A stretch of 64,000 nt of DNA from Celeribacter baekdonensis B30 (GTDB lineage Bacteria; Pseudomonadota; Alphaproteobacteria; Rhodobacterales; Rhodobacteraceae), in the NCBI RefSeq assembly GCF_000299875.1, contig NZ_AMRK01000001.1:124001-188000 (forward strand), given 5' to 3'. The translations under genes and the position numbers were made by a program. Under the pieces are notes generated by a model that searched no databases, had not been told where the DNA came from, and saw nothing but the letters and a program-made list of their open reading frames with translations. Positions 18,797 to 26,805 of this stretch are shown piece after piece. Every line of letters starts with the position of its first letter. Within the stretch, counting starts at the first letter, position 1.

Positions 18797-19957
18797 GTGC
18801 AGCCGACAGACTCATATGACCTCGTGATTGCCGGAGCCGGCATTATCGGCGCCTCCGTGGCATGGCACGCGACCCAACGGGGTCTCCGCGTCGCCGTCAT
18901 CGACGCAAAAGGCCCGGCGGCCGCAGCCTCAGGCGCGTCGGATGGGGCCGTCTCGGTCGCCTCCAAACGCCCGGGCCTCATGGCCAACCTTGCCGATGCC
19001 TCGCTTTGCTATGCGCGAGAGATGGCACAACACAACGGCATTTTAAAAGGCATTTTTCACCCTCGGCCAACGTTTATCTTTGCCCGTTCCGCCCCCGAAA
19101 GCGCAGCACTTGATCGTCTGACGCGCATGCTGCACGACCAGTCCCTCTCTGTCACCATCCACCAAGATGGGGCCGCGCAAACCTCGGCCATTTCTGGCCT
19201 TGGCAAAGACATCACGCGGGTGATCGAACTGCAAGGTGAGGCGCATATGCTCGGCTATCAAGCCACCCATGCCTATCTTCGCGCTGCCAAATGCGATCTC
19301 TTTTGGCCGCGCAGTCTGGAAGCCTATGAGCCGGGTCCCGAGGGTGTGCGGGTTTTCACCTCTGCGGGTGAGATGAATTGCGCACAGCTCGTGATCGCCT
19401 CCGGCATCGGCACCATGGGACTCCTCCCAAACGTGCCGATGATCGCGCGCTCCGGTCAGTTGATTGTCTCTGACAGAGGCCCCGCATCTGAACCCAACCT
19501 GCCCGGCCCGCTGACCTCTGCCGCGTATCTCCTTGATAAAACGGCAAACGGGCGCGGTGACGCCGGTCTCCCCGTCGTCATCGACCCCCTGCACACAGGG
19601 CAGGTGTTGATCGGCTCAACCCGCGAAGATCATGGGACGGAGCGCCAAACAGACATCGCCACCGTGCGCCGCCTGCTGCACAGCGCCGTCGGCTGTCTGC
19701 CACGTCTGGCTGAGCGCCGGATCATTCGGGTCTTTGCAGGTGTGCGCAGCGCGTCTCTCGATGGTTTGCCAATTGTCGGTGCCCTGCCGGAAGAGCCGAA
19801 TGTGGTCTGCGCCACCGGATTTGAAGGCGATGGGATTTGCCTGTCCGCCCTGATCGGTCGCGAGATCGCCGCGCACCTCGCAACCGGGCAATCCAGTCCC
19901 GATCTTGCCGCCCTCACCCCCGGACGTTTTTCATCACAAGAGGCGATCCCAGCATGA
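18797..19957 (+). CDS. FAD-dependent amine/D-amino-acid oxidase subunit (HcnC/OoxB-like)
   Basis: This 386-residue DAO-fold flavoprotein has the FAD-binding GAGIIGASVA near its N-terminus and a C-terminal FAD motif (DGLPIVGALP ... GFEGDGI). It is the catalytic subunit of a three-part oxidase with the next two genes, as in HCN synthase, octopine/nopaline oxidases and D-hydroxyproline dehydrogenase. These remove hydrogen from an amine carbon, giving an imine. I chose the GTG at 18797 (GGAG 8 nt upstream); a TTG at 18758 is an alternative that adds 13 residues. It overlaps the next gene by 4 nt and is the first gene of the rightward operon. Confidence 0.87.
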   Translation: MQPTDSYDLVIAGAGIIGASVAWHATQRGLRVAVIDAKGPAAAASGASDGAVSVASKRPGLMANLADASLCYAREMAQHNGILKGIFHPRPTFIFARSAPESAALDRLTRMLHDQSLSVTIHQDGAAQTSAISGLGKDITRVIELQGEAHMLGYQATHAYLRAAKCDLFWPRSLEAYEPGPEGVRVFTSAGEMNCAQLVIASGIGTMGLLPNVPMIARSGQLIVSDRGPASEPNLPGPLTSAAYLLDKTANGRGDAGLPVVIDPLHTGQVLIGSTREDHGTERQTDIATVRRLLHSAVGCLPRLAERRIIRVFAGVRSASLDGLPIVGALPEEPNVVCATGFEGDGICLSALIGREIAAHLATGQSSPDLAALTPGRFSSQEAIPA

Positions 19958-20229
19958 GCGTCCAAACCATCCTTTGGAACGGCACTCCGATTGCCTTTCT
20001 CCCCGGCGATACAATCGCTTCGGCACTGTCGCGGGCCGGGATCACGGAGTTTGGCCTGCGCCAAACCGCGCTGCCCGCCGCGATTTTTTGCGGCATTGGT
20101 CAGTGCCAAAATTGCTTGGTCTCGATCGAAGGCATCGGTGTGGCTGAGGCCTGTCTGACCCTCTGCGATGCGGCGCAATCCGTGCGCAGCCTGTCCGATC
20201 ACCGCCTGACGGAGAGCGCCCATGATTGA
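19954..20229 (+). CDS. Small [2Fe-2S] subunit of the amine/opine oxidase (HcnA-like)
   Basis: This 91-residue ferredoxin-like protein has Cys46, Cys51, Cys54 and Cys67 in the HcnA-type CGIGQCQNC ... C pattern that binds a plant-type [2Fe-2S] cluster. It passes electrons from the flavin subunit to the respiratory chain. Translation starts at an ATGA overlap with the preceding stop. A longer in-frame extension upstream lies inside the DAO gene and is not used. Its own stop overlaps the next start by 8 nt. Confidence 0.88.
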   Translation: MSVQTILWNGTPIAFLPGDTIASALSRAGITEFGLRQTALPAAIFCGIGQCQNCLVSIEGIGVAEACLTLCDAAQSVRSLSDHRLTESAHD

Positions 20230-21529
20230 CACCCGCCCCCTCATCGTCGGTGCAGGCCCCGCCGGGTTGCGTGCCGCCATCACATTGTCCGACGCGGGGC
20301 TTCACCCTGTTTTGGTCGACCATGCACCGGGCATCGGTGGGGCCGTTTATGCCAATTTGCGCGCCCAACCAAATCTGACACCGAAACTGACCCGCGAAGC
20401 CTGCATCCTGCGTCAGGATTTCGAGCGCGTTCGTCCGCGTGTTGATCTACGCCTGTCGACCGCCTTCGCCGCCTTCGATCAGGCGGGCACAGCCCTACTG
20501 ACGGGGCAGGCTGGCATGATGTTCAAACCCCGCGCGGTCATTTTCGCCACCGGCGCGCGCGAACGCATTCAGCCCCGTCCGGGTTGGACCCTGGCCGGGG
20601 TGAGCAGTGCCGGGGCGCTGCAAATCGCGCTTAAAACCACAGGGACATTGCCTTTGGGGCGTCTTCTGTTGGCTGGCACCGGCCCCCTCCTCTATGCTAT
20701 CGCAGCTCAAATGGTGGCGGCGGGCCGTGCGCCGGTTGCGGTGATCGAAACCGGGAACCCGCTGCGCCACCCTCTGATGGCTCTGCGTTTGCCCGCCCCT
20801 GTTTTGACCGAAGCCGCCCGTTACATGGGGCGACTTCTGCTTGCAGGCGTTCCGATTCTTTCGGGGACGGATTTGACCCGGATTGAGACGCGCAACGGGG
20901 CATTGATCGCTCACACCAGCCGTCAGGGTCGCTGGGCCGAAATTGCCGTGGACCACATTGGTTTGCATGACGGGCTGGCACGCAACGACTTTGGCATCAG
21001 CGCCGAAATGACGGGGCAAACACCCGTGTTTCAGGCCGGAGATTGCCGATCCGTTCTGGGGCGTTGGGCCGCCGAAGACGACGGCAAACGTGCCGCTGAA
21101 CAGGTCCTGCACGCCTTGAAGGCGACGCCAGGTCGGGCGGCAATCGCGCCTGACCAGAGATTTGTCAAAACGCAAACCCTGCTCGCCAAACTCTTTGCCC
21201 GCGCGCCCTCGCTTGCGGCACCCGATCTCCCGGACGACACCGTCATCTGCCGCTGCGAAAACCGCAGTCTGGGTGATCTGAAACAGGCGCTTCAGGCGGC
21301 CTCAGAGCAAACCCAAACGACGGCCCGCACCCTGCGCCTCACCGAACGGTTTGGCATGGGACCCTGTCAAGGCCGTCAATGTCTCGACTGGGTCGCCGCC
21401 CTCACTGCCGACACCACCAGCTTTGCCGATCTTCGCGGCAATCGCTGGCCCATCAAACCCGTCCGCGTGCGCGACATTCTTGATGCGCCCGATTTCACCG
21501 TGGACCCCTCTCACCAGGACCTCAAATGA
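20222..21529 (+). CDS. NAD(P)/FAD-binding subunit with BFD-like [2Fe-2S] domain (HcnB/OoxA-like)
   Basis: This 435-residue pyridine-nucleotide-disulphide-oxidoreductase fold starts with the FAD motif GAGPAGLRAA and has a central second Rossmann region (ATGARERIQPRPG). The C-terminal BFD-like domain carries CRC and GPCQGRQC cysteines. It is the third subunit of the HcnCAB-type oxidase; all three genes overlap, indicating coupled synthesis of one complex. Its C-terminus overlaps the aldehyde dehydrogenase start by 4 nt. Confidence 0.9.
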   Translation: MIDTRPLIVGAGPAGLRAAITLSDAGLHPVLVDHAPGIGGAVYANLRAQPNLTPKLTREACILRQDFERVRPRVDLRLSTAFAAFDQAGTALLTGQAGMMFKPRAVIFATGARERIQPRPGWTLAGVSSAGALQIALKTTGTLPLGRLLLAGTGPLLYAIAAQMVAAGRAPVAVIETGNPLRHPLMALRLPAPVLTEAARYMGRLLLAGVPILSGTDLTRIETRNGALIAHTSRQGRWAEIAVDHIGLHDGLARNDFGISAEMTGQTPVFQAGDCRSVLGRWAAEDDGKRAAEQVLHALKATPGRAAIAPDQRFVKTQTLLAKLFARAPSLAAPDLPDDTVICRCENRSLGDLKQALQAASEQTQTTARTLRLTERFGMGPCQGRQCLDWVAALTADTTSFADLRGNRWPIKPVRVRDILDAPDFTVDPSHQDLK

Positions 21530-22923
21530 TGAACGTACAATCTCCCTCCATCGCGACCCTTCAAGAGTTTGAAGTGCGCAACCCCTATGACAACAGCCTC
21601 GTCGGCAAGGTGCATGCAACCAGCGCCGAAGAGATCCAGACAATCGTCGCCAACGCCACGAAAGCCGCCGACGCCTTTCGGTTTTCCACCCCGCATGAAC
21701 GCCGCGCCCTGTTGAACAGGATCGCCGATCTAATGGGACAAGATGCGGAAAACCTGGCGCAGACCGTGTCGCAGGAAATGGGCAAAACCATCACCGAAGC
21801 GCGCAATGAAATCCGCCGCGCCCAAAACACGCTGCGCCTGTCGGGCGATGCGGCAACGTTTCTGGATGGCGACGTCTTGCACACCGGGATCGTTGCAGGC
21901 GGCCCTGATCGTCAGGCCGTGATCACCTATGAGCCGGTCGGCGTCGTCGCCGCGATCACGCCGTTCAATTACCCGGTGAACTTGTTGTGTCACAAACTCG
22001 GCCCAGCGATCGCGGCGGGCAATGCGGTGATCGCCAAACCTTCGCCAAAAGCGCCGCTTGCCGCCCAGATGTTGATGGATCTCTGCGACGAGGCGGGTGC
22101 GCCGAAAGACCTGATTCAGATCGTCCATGGTGGCGCAGAGGCCGCGACCGCCTTGGCCAAGGCCCCGATTGACCTGTTGAGTTTCACCGGTGGCCCCGGC
22201 GCAGGCCTTGCGCTCAAAAACGCCTCTGGCCTTGTGCGGTGTTTGATGGAATTGGGCGGCAACGATCCGCTGTTTGTCCTGCCTGATGGCGATCTTGAGG
22301 CGGCGGCGAAAACCGCAGTGGCACAACGCTATGAGATCGCGGGGCAAAGCTGTGCTGCGGTCAAAAAGCTCTATGTGCATGAGGCGATTGAAGCCGAATT
22401 CACCGACCGTCTTTTGGCGCTGGTGGCCAATGTCGGCATGGGCGACCCCTCTGATCCCGCCACCATCATGGGGCCGGTGATTGACGCCGCTTCTGCGATT
22501 GAAATCGAAGCTCGGATTGAGGCGGCCGTGGCCGGAGGCGCGCATGTGTTGACCGGTGGGCGGCGTCGGCACACCCATTTCGATCCGGTGGTGATGAGCG
22601 GTGTGGACCCGTGCTCCAAACTGATGCGCGAAGAGACCTTTGGTCCGGTAATTTCCATCCGCAGCTTCACCGATTTCTCGGGCGCGATCCGCGAAGTGAA
22701 CGCGGCGGGATTTGGGCTTCAGGCCGGGGTTTATACCAATGATCATAAGGCGATCAAACTGGCCTCGCGTCAGCTCAAAGTCGGCGGCGTCATGATCAAC
22801 GAAGGTCCCGATTTCCGGGTCGAACATGTGCCGTTTGGCGGGGTGCGCAAATCCGGCCTTGGCCGCGAAGGGGTCCGCATCGCGCTGCGCGAAATGAGCG
22901 AAACCAAGGTTGTGATAGATTGA
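21526..22923 (+). CDS. NAD(P)-dependent aldehyde dehydrogenase
   Basis: This 465-residue ALDH-superfamily enzyme has Asn148 in PFNYP, catalytic Glu242 (ELGGND) and Cys276 (GQSCAA) in place. It resembles lactaldehyde/phosphonoacetaldehyde/semialdehyde dehydrogenases more than the ketoglutarate-semialdehyde enzyme elsewhere in this window. In this operon it probably oxidises an aldehyde released by oxidation or ring opening of the substrate. Two adjacent ATG codons (21526, 21529) are possible starts. The neighbours are the oxidase subunits upstream and the DapB/DapA paralogues downstream. Confidence 0.9.
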   Translation: MMNVQSPSIATLQEFEVRNPYDNSLVGKVHATSAEEIQTIVANATKAADAFRFSTPHERRALLNRIADLMGQDAENLAQTVSQEMGKTITEARNEIRRAQNTLRLSGDAATFLDGDVLHTGIVAGGPDRQAVITYEPVGVVAAITPFNYPVNLLCHKLGPAIAAGNAVIAKPSPKAPLAAQMLMDLCDEAGAPKDLIQIVHGGAEAATALAKAPIDLLSFTGGPGAGLALKNASGLVRCLMELGGNDPLFVLPDGDLEAAAKTAVAQRYEIAGQSCAAVKKLYVHEAIEAEFTDRLLALVANVGMGDPSDPATIMGPVIDAASAIEIEARIEAAVAGGAHVLTGGRRRHTHFDPVVMSGVDPCSKLMREETFGPVISIRSFTDFSGAIREVNAAGFGLQAGVYTNDHKAIKLASRQLKVGGVMINEGPDFRVEHVPFGGVRKSGLGREGVRIALREMSETKVVID

Positions 22924-22931
22924 GGCCGCAG

Positions 22932-23618
22932 ATGACACATATTTCGGTTTTTGGTGCGACAGGTAAAGTGGGGCGCGAGGTCTGCGCCCTGCTGACGGAG
23001 ACAGACCAGGCCACCCTGGCAGAGGCAATATCGGCCTCTGGCACAGACACCACTTTGACATTGGCCGAAGCCGATTTCACAGGCACGGATGTTGTGATTG
23101 ATTTTTCCACACCGGATGCGGTCATGACACTTTTGGACCATCTGCAAGGCACCTCTTTGCCAGTGATCATTGGCACCACCGGGTTTTCCGCTGCGCAAAC
23201 CGCGCGCCTTCACGCCGAAGCGGACCACCGCGCCCTCTTGATCGGTGCCAATTTCACCAAAGGATTTGAAGCCTTCGCCGCCGCAGCCCTTGCTCTGAGC
23301 AAAGCCTTGCCAGAGGCCGCGATTACGGTGGGGGAGGTTTATAAAGCCGACAAGAAAATGGCCGCCTCCGGCACCACCAAACGACTGAGTGCCGAGCTTG
23401 CTGAGATCACCGGCAAAGAGATCGATCTCGACATTCAGCGCATCGGGGATACGGCTGGTATCACCACCGTTGTTCTGGATTACAAAATCGCCACGCTGCG
23501 CCTTGAACTGAATGTGCGCACCCGCGCCGCCTATGCCGCCGGTGCGGTTGAGGCCGCCCTTTGGCTCGTTGGACGCGCCAATGGCCTTTACGCCCCCAAA
23601 GATTTGCTTGCATCCTAA
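22932..23618 (+). CDS. DapB-like reductase lacking the catalytic His-His motif
   Basis: This 228-residue dihydrodipicolinate-reductase fold is shorter than the usual 260-270. It keeps GATGKVGR (8-15), VVIDFSTP (54-61), IIGTTGF (79-85) and the SGT of the substrate loop (146-148). The canonical E-A-H-H-R-H-K segment reads E-V-Y-K-A-D-K (135-141), so both histidines are replaced while the Lys remains. It therefore probably does not catalyse the lysine-pathway reaction and may reduce another cyclic imine with NAD(P)H. The start at 22932 is chosen because residues from there match the family; the codon before the in-frame extension is TTG. It sits between ALDH and a DapA paralogue. Confidence 0.82.
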   Translation: MTHISVFGATGKVGREVCALLTETDQATLAEAISASGTDTTLTLAEADFTGTDVVIDFSTPDAVMTLLDHLQGTSLPVIIGTTGFSAAQTARLHAEADHRALLIGANFTKGFEAFAAAALALSKALPEAAITVGEVYKADKKMAASGTTKRLSAELAEITGKEIDLDIQRIGDTAGITTVVLDYKIATLRLELNVRTRAAYAAGAVEAALWLVGRANGLYAPKDLLAS

Positions 23619-23629
23619 TGGAGAATCCC

Positions 23630-24538
23630 ATGTCCGATCTGTCTCGCTTTGACGGTGTTTTCACCGCCCTCATCACCCCTTTCACCCAATCCGGCGATAT
23701 CGACTGGGTCGCTTTTGACAGGTTGATTGACCGCCAACTCGCCGCTGGCATCACCGGCCTTGTGCCCGTTGGCACCACAGGCGAGGCGGCAACCCTTACC
23801 TCCGAGGAAGCCGATGCGCTCATCGCGCATACGGTCAAACGCGCCAAGGGCAAAGCCTATGTTTTGGCTGGCACCGGGTCCAACTCCACAGCCAAAACGA
23901 TAGCCGCGACACAGCGTGCAACCGAGCTTGGCGTCGATGGGGTTTTGGTCGTCACACCTTATTACAACAAGCCCTCACAACAGGGGCTGCTCAACCATTT
24001 CTCTGCGGTGGCCGATGCAACCACAGCCGATGTCGTGCTCTATTCTGTGCCCGGCCGGGCGGGGGTTGAGATTGCCCCCGACACCGCCGGTGCCTTGGCC
24101 CAGCGTCATCTCAACATCGTTGCAATCAAAGAAGCCGGTGGCGCGCCGTCGCGCGTGACTGATCTGCGCACGGCCGCGCCCGGCCTGGCTATTCACTGTG
24201 GCGATGACGGTCTGGCACTGGCGTTTTACGCGCTTGGGTCTTGTGGGCTGACCTCGGTGTTTTCGAACTACGACCCGGAAATCTGTGTTGAGCTGTACAA
24301 AGCCTGGCAGGCAGGGGATCGCCTGCGCGCCTTGGACATTCACGAGGCCCTGCGCGACATCGCCGATGCCATGTTTATCGAAAACAGCCCCGCCCCGGTG
24401 AAATACGTTCTGTCCAATGCCGGGCTCTATACCGCTTCGGTGCGGATGCCGCTGGCGGAAGTGTCGGCACCATCACGGAGCGTGTTGGATCAACATGTGG
24501 TGGACTTCAAAACCCGCCGGGAGGGTCTCGCCCTTTAA
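23630..24538 (+). CDS. DapA-family aldolase/lyase paralogue
   Basis: This 302-residue (beta/alpha)8 N-acetylneuraminate-lyase/DHDPS-superfamily protein has GTTGE with Thr49/Thr50, YYNKP (111-115), Tyr138, the carboxylate-binding Arg143 and the Schiff-base Lys167 (IKEAGG). The full DHDPS set is kept, so it could form or cleave a pyruvate-derived imine or keto acid. Its location in a catabolic oxidase operon beside an atypical DapB argues against the biosynthetic dapA. Hydroxyproline-pathway deaminases belong to this superfamily too. GGAGA lies 6 nt before ATG 23630; ATG 23618 is an alternative overlapping the previous stop. Confidence 0.84.
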   Translation: MSDLSRFDGVFTALITPFTQSGDIDWVAFDRLIDRQLAAGITGLVPVGTTGEAATLTSEEADALIAHTVKRAKGKAYVLAGTGSNSTAKTIAATQRATELGVDGVLVVTPYYNKPSQQGLLNHFSAVADATTADVVLYSVPGRAGVEIAPDTAGALAQRHLNIVAIKEAGGAPSRVTDLRTAAPGLAIHCGDDGLALAFYALGSCGLTSVFSNYDPEICVELYKAWQAGDRLRALDIHEALRDIADAMFIENSPAPVKYVLSNAGLYTASVRMPLAEVSAPSRSVLDQHVVDFKTRREGLAL

Positions 24539-24675
24539 TCTCGCCCGGAGGACTCCACCCTGGCGGCGTAACCGCCTTGGCCACGCCGGCTGTGTCTTTG
24601 GGTTGCCGACCCCGACGCGGACGTGTGCATGGGACGTGACTTCAGCCTTGCGGCAAAACAGAGCCGTGGGGAGAA

Positions 24676-24708
24676 GCGGGCGTTTGCGACGTGAACACAA
24701 ACGCCCGC
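24676..24708. terminator. Bidirectional terminator between dapA-like gene and tctA
   Basis: A perfect 11-bp stem (24676-24686 with 24698-24708; GCGGGCGTTTG arm) with an 11-nt loop lies between the two convergent genes. On the plus strand CAGTCTTTTGC follows and on the minus strand TTCTCCCC. It should stop both transcripts. Confidence 0.7.
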
Positions 24709-24720
24709 CAGTCTTTTGCT

Positions 24721-26262
24721 TCAGTCGGCCAAAGAGCCTTCTTCGTCACGCCGGGCGTGCATTTTCGATTTCACCTTGCGGCCAATGATCAGCGGCAAAA
24801 TGAACCCGACGATAGCGATCAACCAAAGTGTGATCGACAACGGGCTATCGACCAAAGTCAGCCAATTGCCATTGTCGATGGTGATCGCGCGGCGCAGGTT
24901 GTTTTCCATCGCATTGCCCAACAAGGTGCCAAGGATGATCGGCACCAGCGGCACATCGAATTTGCGCAAGATCCAGCCCAACATGCCAAAGCCAACCATG
25001 ACCAAGAGGTCAAAGGACGAACCCGAAATGCCGTAGATGCCAACGAAAGACACCATGGCAACCACCGGCATCAAGATACGCGGCGGCACCATCAACACGC
25101 GGGTGAACAGGCCGACCATCGGAATGTTCATCGCCAAGAGCATGAAGTTGGCGATGAACAGCGCCGCGATCAGGCCCCAGACAACATCCGGGTTTTGCGA
25201 AAACAACAGCGGTCCCGGCGTGATGTTGAGCGACAACAGCACCGCCAACAACACCGCCGTAGTGCCTGACCCCGGCACACCCAGCGCCAACATCGGCACA
25301 AGCGCACCACCGGCGGCGGCATTGTTGCCGGCCTCGGGGGCGGCCACACCGCGCGGATCGCCTTTGCCAAAGGTCTTGCCGTCCTTGTCCACCAACCGCT
25401 TTTCAAACGAATAGGCAATAAAGGACCCAAGCGAGGCCCCTGCCCCCGGCAACACCCCCGCCAAGAAGCCCAGGAGCGTGGAACGGATCATTGTCGGCGT
25501 GGTTTGTTTGAGCATCGACAAAGGCGGCGTCAGACGCCCGACTTTTATTTTCGATGCCGTGCCTTCTGCGTCACCATGGCGGTGCTCCAAAAAGATGAAC
25601 ACTTCGGAGAGCGCAAACAGGCCAACAATGGCAACGAGGAAATCCAAACCGTCATAGAGGTGCACTTCGCCAAAGGTAAAACGCGGCACGCCGGTTTGGG
25701 TGTCAACGCCAATCATTGCAAGGCCAAGACCGAGTGCTGCGGCAAAGGCCGATTTGGCTTGGTTGGTCGAAGACACGCCGCCCAAGGTCATAAAAGCCAA
25801 GGCGAACAGTGCGAAATATTCGGCGGGGCCAAACAAGAGCGCGATTTTGACGAGCTGCGGCGCAAGGAAAATCAGGCCCCAAGTGGCAAAAAACGCACCA
25901 ACAAAAGAGGCAATACCAGAGAGCGACAGCGCCTGCCCCGCCATGCCCTTTTGCGCCATTGGATAGCCGTCGAGACAGGTCATCATCGCCGGTTCATCGC
26001 CGGGAATGTTGAGCAGGATGGACGAAATCCGCCCGCCATACATCGCGCCGTAATAGACAGACGTCAGCAAGATCAGCGAGGGCGTGGCCCCAAGACCAAG
26101 GGTAAAGGCCAGCGGGATCAAAATCGCCACGCCGTTTGACGGACCGAGGCCCGGAAGCGCGCCCATGATGGTGCCAAGGAAACAGCCCAACAGGGCCAAA
26201 AGGATGTTCTGCCACGTCAGTGCAATGGCAAAACCGTCCGCAAGAGACATGAAAGTGTCCAT
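24721..26262 (-). CDS. tctA: Tripartite tricarboxylate transporter large membrane subunit
   Basis: This 513-residue protein with about 12 helices has the TctA signatures GTIMGALPGLGPSNG near residue 30 and the YYGAMYGGRISSILLNIPG stretch. With TctB and the periplasmic TctC it forms a secondary, binding-protein-dependent importer for citrate or another carboxylate. AAAGGA precedes the ATG. The order tctC-tctB-tctA on the minus strand is standard. The facing tctDE genes probably control it. Confidence 0.95.
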   Translation of the reverse strand: MDTFMSLADGFAIALTWQNILLALLGCFLGTIMGALPGLGPSNGVAILIPLAFTLGLGATPSLILLTSVYYGAMYGGRISSILLNIPGDEPAMMTCLDGYPMAQKGMAGQALSLSGIASFVGAFFATWGLIFLAPQLVKIALLFGPAEYFALFALAFMTLGGVSSTNQAKSAFAAALGLGLAMIGVDTQTGVPRFTFGEVHLYDGLDFLVAIVGLFALSEVFIFLEHRHGDAEGTASKIKVGRLTPPLSMLKQTTPTMIRSTLLGFLAGVLPGAGASLGSFIAYSFEKRLVDKDGKTFGKGDPRGVAAPEAGNNAAAGGALVPMLALGVPGSGTTAVLLAVLLSLNITPGPLLFSQNPDVVWGLIAALFIANFMLLAMNIPMVGLFTRVLMVPPRILMPVVAMVSFVGIYGISGSSFDLLVMVGFGMLGWILRKFDVPLVPIILGTLLGNAMENNLRRAITIDNGNWLTLVDSPLSITLWLIAIVGFILPLIIGRKVKSKMHARRDEEGSLAD

Positions 26263-26274
26263 GATGGTGGTCCT

Positions 26275-26706
26275 TTAAAACCCAAGCGGGCCGCGCGCGA
26301 GCGACAGGCCAAGCACAAGGTGAAAGATGACATAAATCCCAACCGAGGTGCCGACACCGGTCAGCACGGTGGCCACCACGCCCGACCCAAGCCGCCATGT
26401 CAGATAGGCGGCGGCAAAGGCCGTTGCGATCACGAAACCAAGGACGGGAAGCAGTTCGGCGTAAAGCATCATAACCACAGCCGCCGCGAGAATTTCCGCG
26501 AAGCGACCGAGGCTTGGCCACGTCGGCGCGTCGTCGGGCTTAAGCGCGATGGCAATGGAACTGAGGCCGAGAATGGTGGCAATGATCAGCGGAAAGGCTT
26601 TGGGACCGACGGCATCAGAGAGGAAACTTTCCTCAATCGCCACGGCAGCAAAGGCAAAGCCGATGGCAAGAAGCAGGCCAACCAAACCAAAAATACGATC
26701 ACTCAT
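26275..26706 (-). CDS. tctB: Tripartite tricarboxylate transporter small membrane subunit
   Basis: This 143-residue protein with four predicted helices is the small membrane subunit that pairs with TctA. The chosen ATG at 26706 has AAGGAG upstream; the longer frame starts in a region unlike TctB. It lies 12 nt before tctA and about 100 nt after tctC, with a strong hairpin in that gap. Confidence 0.9.
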   Translation of the reverse strand: MSDRIFGLVGLLLAIGFAFAAVAIEESFLSDAVGPKAFPLIIATILGLSSIAIALKPDDAPTWPSLGRFAEILAAAVVMMLYAELLPVLGFVIATAFAAAYLTWRLGSGVVATVLTGVGTSVGIYVIFHLVLGLSLARGPLGF

Positions 26707-26755
26707 GGGGATCTCCTTTGGAGGATGTGGAAACGGACCGGTGGGGATATGAGCT

Positions 26756-26780
26756 GGGCGCCGCAACAGATGCGGCGCCC
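26756..26780 (-). other. Intercistronic hairpin between tctC and tctB
   Basis: GGGCGCCGC (26756-26764) and GCGGCGCCC (26772-26780) form a perfect 9-bp stem with a 7-nt loop. It lies 25 nt past the tctC stop, without a T-run. Such elements often stabilise the upstream binding-protein message relative to the membrane subunits. Confidence 0.6.
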
Positions 26781-26805
26781 GTCACATCATCACAAACCAA
26801 ATGGC

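Noticed and set aside
19954-21529. Hydrogen cyanide synthase (hcnABC)
   Set aside because: The subunit types match, but the order is C-A-B, and the surrounding importer, ALDH and DapA/DapB genes point to substrate catabolism.
19954-24538. Direct assignment to trans-4-hydroxyproline catabolism
   Set aside because: The oxidase, DapA-like and ALDH genes would fit, but no proline-racemase-type epimerase is seen. The DapA paralogue keeps the full DHDPS residue set, and a DapB-like and a saccharopine-dehydrogenase-like gene are not part of that pathway.
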